From Liolophura sinensis (taxonomy: Eukaryota > Mollusca > Polyplacophora > Chitonida > Chitonidae): a DNA stretch of 64,000 nucleotides. The position numbers and the translations under genes were made by a program. The DNA lies in the NCBI RefSeq assembly GCF_032854445.1, contig NC_088303.1, positions 2,301,501 through 2,365,500 of the forward strand. Direction: 5' to 3'. Shown here in pieces: positions 14,301 through 26,300 of this stretch (positions are counted from its first letter, which is position 1; each line of letters opens with the position of its first letter). The notes under the pieces were generated by a model, which worked only from the letters and a program-made list of their open reading frames with translations, had not been told where the DNA came from and searched no databases.

Positions 14301-17300
14301 GAGGGTTTTGGAGATATTGAGTGTCAAAGTACGGCCCATTTTTTTATGCCCACCCGATATACCTCCAAGGACAAGTCGCTCAAGTTGCTGACATTCTACT
14401 ATAGCAGACTTACATAGATCCCCAAGTTTTTTTTGTAACTAAATTAATTCCGTCATGGACAGGTATAATCATCATGACAGACTGAGACATACCTTAAATC
14501 ATATCTGCTGAACATGATCAAAACCAAAGATTTTTGTTTTAAACCTATGTTATCAAAGAATCCCCAACAGAGCCCCTTTTATGTTGGCATCCACCATGTT
14601 ACACTTATTTGACGTCGAGACTTTCCATGTGGAGGCCCCCACATAAGCCCCTTTTAACGGCATGGAAAAATACTGTTCAGGAGATCCCAAAATTTCAAAA
14701 AACGTTAGTCAGGTGTGTGGATAGCTTTTCTCCAGGTCAAAAATCTACACTAGGAAGCATGTAGCTGGTAATATATTGGTATAATTTCCTAAACTGTGAT
14801 TGAGATCACCCCCGCCAGATGCTTTGGTGGATAGAAAATGTATCTGTTTACTAATATGTTGTTGTGAAGTGAAAACAATGGTAGTGACACTAAAAAAGGT
14901 AAGTGCGTTTGTAAATGGATACAGGGAAGTTCATATACAAAGACAAATCTTCATGCAATACAACATGATTTTGGCTCTCCTCTTCCTCATGTTTATATGA
15001 TTTGAATTTAGGAAAATGGAAACAGATTTCTCAGTATAAATATTATTTTACTAGGTCATGAGGTTCCACTTCACTCTGTCAGAAGTATCAGCTGGACAGG
15101 ATTTTGGTTATATTTTCGCCTCCTGACTGCCTCCTTTGTAAAGGACCTGAAAATACTAGCACAAACTGTTGACTTGAACAGTGCCCTAGTACTCATAAAA
15201 ATGTTTAACAAATGTTTACTTATCTTATGTCTTATCTTAAAGATTTAAGAATCTTTATTATGAGAATTGCCAAATATTGGGTGACATAATTTAGTACTGC
15301 CTTCTGATCAATGCTGAGGAATTCTAATGTGATCAGGCATTTGAACAGGATTCTATAATTGTTCTTCCCTTCTGCAGAAAAAGACACAAAAAAAAAACAA
15401 ATCTACCCTCTTTTGGTATAAAGGGTTTGTAACATCAAACAAGCAATATTTTAATTTTGGCGTTATACAACTCTGAGCAGGATAAACCTTATCTCGCTTT
15501 ATCTTGCACATGTTTACTTTTGGTATAATGTTTGTTAGTTCCTTTCTTTCCTTTAAAATAACAATCAACAAATGAACATGAATCACCATGGTTTAAAACA
15601 ATTTTATAATACAATGTGTATCTCTGATAAGGATAATTACTTTTAAAAGTATACATATATATATATATATATATACATACATACAACAATAAAATCATGA
15701 TCAGAAATGAACCTCAGTTGAAACAAAACTTTCTCTCTCTGATATCTATATATACCTGTATATAATATATATTTTCACTTTTCAAATTACCGCTCGCTAA
15801 AGCAGAATTAAACCTGGTTACAGTCGGCATATAAATTATACTCAATCTGGACCAGAAGAAAAACTTTTTCTTTTCCGGTTGTAAAAATTTGAACTTCTAT
15901 GAATCCCTGTTAGAGTGCGTGTAATATGCCTCCCTGCTGCAGCACAGATTTCCGTTACTCTTTTATCTAATGCTGCTTCACTAAGACGACTTACTGAAGG
16001 CAAGTAAGTTGCCCCACCCAAACCATTATACTGATACGAGACAACCAGTCAATGCACTATTAATGCTGAACGCCAAGCGAGGAGGTTATAACTTCCCTTT
16101 TTCAGGTTTTAGGTGTGACCCGACCCAGGATTGCCATGGATCTACCGCCCCCGAAGCGGATGTTCTACCAACTAAGCTATCAGGGCCAGAAATGAGATCT
16201 ATGGGAGATAAGAAGTTATTGCAGAAGTATAGAGTTCATCACACTTTGAGTTAAAAGCGAGCCCTGAAAACACCTGAAATGACATGGAAATGAACACAGC
16301 TACTGATTGGCTGCCAGATATGGTGCTAATGAAGTGCTCAATGCCTCATCAGTCCGTAATCAATATCCATCCGAGTGGAATCAGTAAATTGGATAATGAT
16401 GTAGTAGATGTCAAACTCTGGCTTTGAATAGCAAACAGATGAAAACAAAATATCGGCCATGGAAACTTATACTTTATGTGAACGAAGAATTTTTTTTTTT
16501 GATTGTTTGATTAGTGGTTTCACATGACCTCAGCACATGAGTTTGGCCACTCACAAAGGTGTGTCCCTAATGTGCAGTGCCAGGCAAGGAAATAACAAGA
16601 CTGCAAATTTCACACTACATATGATAGCTTGACTCAAACAGGGGTTGAACTCTGGCCTCCAGTTAACAGTCTACTTCTTCCAGGCCATTAAATCAGACAA
16701 ATAAAGTGTTTGAACAATACAGAGGCTTATATTCCAAACATTACCCCACCTTGAAGCTCAGTCTGGATGCCATGAATCTGCTCAGAAATTAATTTTCACA
16801 AATGTAAACACTGTTCTCTTTGTACAAATTATACTCCATTCTGTTTACAACAAATTACCTGTATACAGATGTGGTTAAACAAATTACATATACAAGCATT
16901 ATACAAGGTTCCTTATTAGCAACTAAGTTCTAATCTGTCAAGTCTTTTTTTATGTTACATGTTAAGTGAATAAGACAGAAGTTATGTGTAGTGTCATGTG
17001 ACAGAAGCTGAAGAACAACCCAGCACATATCAGTTCTAAAATGACTCCCTTCTCTTGACAGAGCCTTGAAGAATTGACTCCCTTGTCTTGGCAGAGCCTT
17101 GAAGAATTACAGGAGCAACCCATCATGATAATATCTGTCTAAACAACCCTCAATTACTCCACATCAGACAGCAATTTTATCCCCCAGCCTAGTGTGTCAA
17201 GTAGTGATGAATGGCCCAGTCCTCTGGCCCTCCTGCCCAGGGGGACACCCAGTAAAGGGTCACTCTCCACAGCAGCACTAAGGGCTACAATTACAGACAA

Positions 17301-20300
17301 ACAGTCACTGAATGCCAGCTCCTAAATAACCCCCATTTCATCCTTTTGTTCAGACAATAATGACATCTATGTGGATTTAACACAATCCAGTTTGTTAAAC
17401 TTGGGTATTAAATCAATATATGTATAAAACGCACAGAAGCATATGGGATGAATCACATTACCAAAAGAATAACGTATTTCATAGTTTTAAAACCTGATTA
17501 CACGCACAGGTAACAACCTTGATTAAAACTGGATTCACACAAGGACTGTTCATGCTTTCAAAGAGTTATTACATCAATTTTTCCTCTTTCATTTTCATCT
17601 TAACAGTGTGTCTACTGCTACCTTGTACCTTAATACATGTACTAGTTACTGATACATGTACTTTAGTAATATTTCAAACATGCAGACGTAGTCAGCTGTA
17701 TGTGTTCAGACATTTTCTAACTGAAGGCCAGATGTTTAATGATCAATACACTGGATTACCACAATATATGCTACTTGTAAAACGATCTATTCGGCTGAGA
17801 TTCTTACAGCTGTACAGCAAGAGTGTACAACCCCTCCCATGTCCAATAGGACTTTGTGCAATACTGTTTTATTATGCACCAGATTGTTTGTTTAATGCCA
17901 TACAAAAGATTTTTCACTTACATGTATATGCCTGGGGCCAATACCTTGAATATTCTTTGTTGCGTGTGAGCCATCCATGTCAGGAAAAAAAGGGTGTGCA
18001 GGTAGGTCGGTAGAGACTTTTCCTTTTTTTTGTTCTACCTTATAAGAAAGAAATTCATGCTGAGAGAAAGAATATTGCCAAGACCACCAGCATTTCGCAA
18101 GTACAGTGTAAAAGACAAATACACTCACGTGTGTCTGACATGAAGACTGAAATGCCATACTGGAAGAGGTCAAAGGGTGTTTTAAGGCTGCAAAATGACT
18201 CAATAAAAACAGACCACCACACATTGTCATCAAGGCTCCCTGAACAGTTGAGTAATCTTAAAATTTCCTGTCCTATGCCAGTATTGAACTAGCACCTCCT
18301 TTTAAAGTGGCTCTCTGGGAGCTGCTCACCTATCCCGCACCTACCATTCTCTTTGATGTCAAATTTTCAATCACATGGGCAATTATCCCTGAAGGCCTCC
18401 TAGCCATTCAGGTACAAGACTGTTGGTACATTATGTACAGTCAGATCTATTCATCACATGAGGATACTTAAGCTACATGTACATGCTGTACTGACAGGCA
18501 TATATCAGGCCTCTGATGAGTAGAGGTTGGACTAACATGTTTGACAAGCTAATTAAGGCACCACATACTTACAGTTAACAGTATATATACCTATAACCTA
18601 TACCAAAATTAGCTGTGCTCTAAACTCTTATCATCCATGGCTAACAGATGCTCGGACTATCAATACACAAGTATGCTACTTACTATTGGACCAGAGGCAG
18701 ATCAAAGATTAGATTATAAATGCCTGTAACTATATTCTGCATTCTTCATCCAAATGTGAAGCAGATGAAGCCATCTTTAAGCTCCTAAAAATAGACGTTC
18801 AAGAGTATCCAACAAATTACATGTCGGAATGTTTCTGCCGCTTGGTAAAGCAGAGCTCAGCTGGCATCGTAAATTTGGCAAAGGATGGTGTACACAACAC
18901 AAAGTTACACTTTCGGTCCCAACACAAAACCAAGAGACTTCTTCATCCAAGTTGTTATAGCACCATGTATGCTCAAAGACAACCCTTGTTTTTTATCAAC
19001 ATTTTTATCAGCATTTTTATCAGCGAAATACAGCATTTACACCTAAGCATTCCTTATTCTGATGAAAATACCACATGACCTTGGCATTTCTTTTTACAGA
19101 TGGAACCACGGAGGGTACCCCGTCAACAGGGTCTGCCACTATGTCAGTGTCTGTTTTACACTAAGAAGCCTGAAGGGCCATGGAGATGTGCACAGTTTCC
19201 TGACTACCCATCCTACACCCTAAAATAGCTGCGTTCTTTATCACCTGTGAACAATATATCTGCTGTATACCTGAAGTCCTTGATCTTAATGGAGAATGTA
19301 CCCAAGATGTACCCAGTTACACAGTACACAACAGCAACATCATTAGGTGGAAACCATCGTGAATATCAGTACACTCTCACGCAGCAGGAATGTTGATACT
19401 CCACATATGACCATGCATACGACATGAACAAGTACATGTACATACATACTATACTGTTTTGATTCCCAGAAGGGCTTACATGTATCCGATCAAATCAACC
19501 ATTCTGTAGTGTATATACATGTAGGTACATGCACATTACAACATAAATACCTGTCTGCACAGGATGCAGAACTGCAGAACACTAGAAATGTATTGCCTTA
19601 TTTCACAAAAAGACTACCTACTATTTTTTCCACATGTTCATTATGAAAAACCACATGTACATACACATGCAGCTGTGGGCTGCACATCAATCATGCATGT
19701 ACATACACATGCAGCTGTGGGTTGCACAACAATCATGCATGTACATACACATGCAGATGTGGGTTACACATCAATCATGCATGTACATACACCAGCAGGT
19801 ATGGGATACACATCAATCATGCATGTACATACACATGCACATGTGGGTTGCACAACAATCATGCATGTACTTACACATGGAGATGTGGGATACACATCAA
19901 TCGTGCATGTACATACACCTGCAGCTATGGGATACACATCAAGCATGCATGTACATACACATGCAGATGTGGGTTACACATCAATCATGCATGTACATAC
20001 ACATGCAGATGTGGGTTACACATCAATCATGCATGTACATACACATGCAGATGTGGGTTACACATCAATCATGCATGTACATACACATGCAGATGTGGGT
20101 TACACATCAAGCATGCATGTACATACACATGCAGCTGTGTAATACACAAGAATCATGCATGTACATACACATGCAGCTGTGGGTTACACATCAAGCATGC
20201 ATGTACATACACATGCAGCTGTGGGTTACACATCAATCGTGCATGTACACACACATGCAGCTGTGGGATACACATCAATCATGCATGTACATACACATGT

Positions 20301-23300
20301 ACATCTAGTTATTACTTTGATTAATTTTTAAGGCCCAAAGTTCAGGCTTTTATTGCTGTTTACGATGTATAAATCCACTGCCAAAACAATATGATTGAAC
20401 CTACTTAGTTCATTCCAACACCTTGGTAACAAAAACAAAAAAAAAAACTCTTGCCTACATGTGCTTAATAGTAAACTTTAACAGTAATGATCATCTAAAT
20501 GATAATATGAAAGGGTTTGTGTTTGCATTTGATTTGTAAGCTACAACATAATGCACATTTTGCAGGAAACACCTTTAGCAACAAAAATATATCATCATTT
20601 ACAGCGCCTGGTCCACTCCATGCCAACTAATGAAGTCACAGGTGTGATCATCTAGTACTGTTCACTAGTTCAACAGTGAGCAGTGCTGCACAGTGTAGGC
20701 CTTAACCCAGCCATAGGATTGGTACAACAACAGAACAGGTAACAGATGGAGTATGCGAACAATTCACTATCACAGGCTGAGAAAATTTTCAATACTGGGA
20801 AATATTCTCCATGCAGACTAAGAAGCTGATAGCTACTGTAATGCCATAATAAATGAATATAGTACCACAGGCCATTTTAGAATCAAACGCCTTATGGGCC
20901 CACAATCAATGCAACTGGCTGTGTGGTCTGTAGTGCACACATCTGTACCCTAATAAACTTGACGTGTAGAGTTGAGGCATGTTTCCTCTCATCTCTACCT
21001 GGTTTTTTGTTTACCTACATGTACATGTACAAACCTAATTGCTGTCTACAACTACATATACCTGTACAAGTGAAATATTTGTACAAGCATTTTGCACCTG
21101 GGCTCTGCCCGGTTTCCTCCCACCATAATGCTGGCAACTGACGCATAACTGAAATATTCTTGAGTCGGCGTAAAACATCCATCAAATAAATAAATGAATA
21201 AATCACAACCTGTACCTCCATGTAGTTGCCCACTGTTTCTGATTTCACATGAAAACACAAAGAATAAATGCTATCAATCAAGGAAAAACATCTAATGATC
21301 ACTACACTGGCTTCAGTGAATAATACTCTGAGACTTTCATTTTCATCAATAATGACCAACATGGTTTCACGTCAATATTGAACTATCCTGACTTAACCCC
21401 CGTGGAGGTAGTAGTGAGGTACTGATGCTCAAGTTATTCCAGTATATACTGTAGATGTTGAAGACCAACAGGCCATCTTGGTAGATGCACAGATGGTAGA
21501 TGGTACATACATACATGCACTATGTCAAGGCCAGTGGGCTATGTGGGACACCCACAGGGCAATCAGGGCAACCAATCCCACCAGATCTTGTCAGCCTCAT
21601 GTCCCTCACCAGTCTCTTGGCCCCTATTGTCCCTGAGGAACATCTTGATCTCATTAGAGCTGGGTAGCCCATTGCTCCACCCACTCCTGATTCCCCCAAA
21701 AGGAGGAGAGTAACAAAATACTACCTTAATGATCAAAATCTGGGCTTAATCACACAATTACGTAACATCTCAATTATCAACAAATTCTTTGTCCCTCAGT
21801 ATTTCTGTTCCCTAGACTGACTTCTAAACTCCAGGGGACTCACTATGTTCCAGAAAGAGACACATCTAGGGTACACAACCTGTCTGAAATACTTCGGAAC
21901 TGACTGTGACCACTCCTAATTTGTACAGTAGCTCAAGACATATACACGTGTACATTACATATAACTGAGGCAATCTGTGTGTTTACAATGATCTTTCACA
22001 CAAACACTATTCTAAATCTGCAAAAAAAAAAAAATATATATCAACCGCGTGAAAATAAGTGAGCCAACAAAGGTATATCTTTGATTTACATGTTACATGT
22101 GCATGTATAGAACATATATTGTTTTTTGGAGAGGGAGGAGCAAGGTCAGGGGCAGGCAATAAGTTTGGAAGAACCATTCATTTCAATACATTACTGGTTA
22201 ACTTTTCACATGTACATGTAGAGTGCTTGTATGTACTGTCTGAACATCTTTCAGTTTACATATATACAGTTAAACCATCGTGCACATGCTATGTTTCCTG
22301 TTCATGCCAGTTAAATTCAACATAGTTGCATGTATGAACTATAAAATAGCACTGCAACATACTGCAAGGTAAATGACCTAAAACTTTGCCCAGATTCTGC
22401 TGCACATTTTGACAGATTCTGAAAGTTCAATTTATCTCACACTGGTGTTTCAAGGTTTGTTTGGAAGCAAGAATATCCTACAGGAAAACTGTAAGTTTCA
22501 GCACCAACAGTTACTTTATGACATTTGGTTGCCTCTACAAATACATTTTGGGGGGTGGGGTGAAATTTTAGGTTATTTACTGTAGCTACTTGTATGGGCA
22601 GTTCTATGAGTACGGACTCTCTCGACCTTCACGATGAATTTTTAAAATTTGAAAGGGCTTTTCATAATGGTGTTATCCATCCTTGCAGTACAAGACTGCA
22701 GATCAGACAAACATGGTGGCATCATAAAATCATCTTATATCTACAACAGCTTCCATAAATATTTAACAGCATCCAGGCAACTGAATGGACCCTGGTAACA
22801 ATATTTTCCATGACTCTGAGGCCTATGACCTGTCAGATGAAATACATCATCACCTGTCTTAAAAATGTCCCTACCTGTATTCAAGTTTAAATTATCTCCC
22901 AAACTCTATTCCATATACTTAAGGCCACCTACAGATTTTTGCTTAAAGGAGCATTATGCTGGTATTGTAAAGTTACAGCGTTTATATATGTATGACCCAC
23001 ATCAGCTTAATCATAAACCATACGAGTGAAACAAACTGCTATACATAAAATAATCTTTACAACTAATCATTATCAAAAAAACTACTATGTAAATTAGGAT
23101 CAGTTTTCATGTTGTTTTATAGAAATTCAAACAGGTGCACATAAATCTGCAGCTTGCACCTGACAGATAATGTTACTGACTTGACTAACATTTAACCCCA
23201 TACTCAAGAATTTTTCACAGGTATAAGTATGATGGACGTCTGGTTTATGGGTTGAGGAGATCAGAATGCTTGGAGTGAATCACTGCCCTCAATACTCACA

Positions 23301-26300
23301 CACACACACACATACCTTCAACTTCAGACACTGCCCTATAACCAAGCATGAGCAACCACTGCTGTTCACCACTGTTCACCGCCTAACTTGTAGATGTTAC
23401 ACAAGGGAAATATCCATTAGCCTACTGTATGTGGCATAAATATTTATTAGCACTGATTATGTAACAGTTTGGCAGGTTACTTAAATTCTAATATACTGGT
23501 TGTCCTACAAAGCTTGTACTAGTATCTTGATGTTTTAAAATTTATTTGCCCTACTCTGTATTCACATCATGAGTCATGCAATAATTTATGATATGGCATT
23601 ACATAATTTGAAATTAATGTGTAAACTAAGTGTGGCTGATTAAATTACTCAATACAACCACAAACATACTTCAGCATACATGTAGCTCGGCCAGTTTTAA
23701 CTACATGTTTTTACCTACATGTACATCAATTGTTTACATCTAACAGTAAATCTGCAATGTTACACATGTTTGTTTTTTTTTTCATTAAAAAACGTAAACG
23801 AAGCAACACCTGCATACATGTATCTTAAGGAGAAAGATGTTAATTTTTGGACAGCAAAGATAAGTGCAAGAGGAAGATGAAGATTTGTACTTACCGGCAA
23901 GCAGAGTAAATGGCAATAGCACCCTGAACAAGAAATAACACACTGATCTTGTGACCTTGGTAGACATTGTGACAGCGTTGGTAGGACTTCTCTCTCTGAT
24001 TAAATTAGTGGAACTACGTAATTATACCACATCCTACTGGATCGGATCTGATTCTACCATTCACTGTGATAGCAAAACCCACGGTGATTGAATATACTTT
24101 GCTGCACAGGGAGTTCGCTTTACTATCTGTATATGCACATGTACACCCACAGTTGTTAGTCCATGTCTAGCTCTCTTACTAGTCCTAAGCACTCGGTCCT
24201 GTCCTATCCCAGGAATGGTGAAGTGGACTGAAACTCAGACAGAAGAGTACAATGTTAGCATTTCACTGCATTAACTACATGCATGTAGTTTGTAACTGGT
24301 AGGCAGCCTTTGCACAGCTATCCGCTGGTAGTAGGAGGATGGCTTGCTTCTAAAGGGGGTCCCTGGCCGGCTTCTCTACCACATGGTCTCCATTCCTGAG
24401 GGAGAGAGAGAGAGAAATGCTGGAATCACTAAATTACATCCCAGTTAGTCTACATGTGGCTAGACTCAATGCTTGTGTTGCCTCAGCAAATCACAGCTGA
24501 TGACTACTACAAGTGATACCTCCCTGTATGAGGCTCTAAAGGGGGGTGAAACACTTAACACCTTACTTAAGTGTGTTAAGAATTTCAAAAAATGTGCTAA
24601 TAAAACTGCAACTAAATGTACACGAATGACATTAATTTAATGAAACCATTTCATTTAATTACTTAAAAAAATGAAACGCCCATCTATCACTAATAATACT
24701 ACTGATTAAATACTGACAATATTAAATATGGCACAAAACTAAAAACTTTAGTGGTTTAAAATTCAGTGAAATGATTTGAATGACACCATTTTTCATCCTA
24801 AGATAATTTTACTTTTAATTGGAGTAAAGATGGTATCAAAAAAGTGAGAACAATGATGGTCATCAGATTTAAAAATCAGGGAAAAGGATTAAGACTATTG
24901 TAAGAAACATTCACACAGACCCAAGGAATCTTAAACCATGAAATCCCTGATCATGCGGCCAAAGTAGCATTTATTTATTTACTTATGTGATTGCAATTTA
25001 ATATCGTACCAACACTTTAGGAATTTCAAAAAATTCAGTGGTCTGATTTATGGCTATACCCAAACCATAGTCACATGCACGTACATATAGCATTTAATTC
25101 TTACATAAACCACTTAATGTCAGTTAAATCATTCACAAGTCATGTTTTCATGTCAGGAACAGCTTTGTGTTAGAGTATGGATGACGGGGAAGAGGGCTGA
25201 GGGTGGAGAGTGATTCTACTGACTTCACTTTTCTCTCCACACTGAGAAGATGCTGCATAATTAAGAACATAATATTAAATCTGACAGTGGCTTGTAGATA
25301 ATAAAAATCACAATGTTGCGCTACACAGTTAGATGATCAAGAATAATTCACTCAAGAGTCCAAAACAGAATCATTTGATCAGTTTTAACATTCATTTATC
25401 TTTTTTCTTATATCCGTCAGTCAACAGTGAGATATGACAAGAACTTCTACTCTCTATTAAGGCTGAGAATCTCTCCTCGTAATGTTTATTAAAGCAATTC
25501 ATGCACATAAGTTCAAGAATATTTTTATACACAATAACAACCATCAGTGCTGTGTTCAAATCTTCATTAGAATGAGCAAGAGATCATTTCATAGGATGCA
25601 AACACTTAAACAAATAATGTACTATGCATCTTCTCTTGGCATCTTTATAACCAAAACCTTGCGGAATGTTAAATAGCATAAATATTTGCATTTATTTTGT
25701 ATGGAGGGACGTTTTGTACATAGGCCCAGTTAAAGTTAAATGTAGGAGGGACGGAGCTATAACTAGGTGATAACTGGATGATAACTGATGGTTATTAAGT
25801 AGGCCTAGCTCATGGACAACCTGCAGACAGATGCAGATTTCCCCAAGCCCGGTTTCTTCCCACCATAATGCTGGCCTCCATCGCATAAGCGAAATGTTCT
25901 TGAGTACGTCATACCATCAATCAAATAAATAAATAGATCACGATTCATGGGCTTATAAAAGTCTGTATGATATTGACTGTCAAGTCTGCACAAAATCAAG
26001 TTCTATTCATATCCAAAAATTTAAACGTAAAATACCATGATTCGCCTTTGTACATCAAAGATATCGCCAGTTACGCTGATTTACGATCGCCATCGATAGG
26101 CTAAAATTCAAAGACGGCCAGACAGTGGCAGTGATGCGGTACACGACATGACACCCAGCTGTCACGCGCGCATTTTCTCACGAGTTCGCTGTCAAGATCT
26201 TGTCATAAATATGAGTAATGTCAAATATTATCATATTTCGAGCCAGGCAGATACATATGCAGTAAATTAAAAGAAAACCGGAAATGACTTAATCAAGTTA

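Noticed and set aside
17519-18013. 164-codon + frame with hydrophobic N-terminus
   Set aside because: No recognisable motif, biased composition typical of AT-rich intron, and it lies next to a better minus-strand exon candidate.
19564-20324. Three overlapping + frames of 192-224 codons
   Set aside because: Translations of the 42-bp array in each frame; no non-repeat domain.
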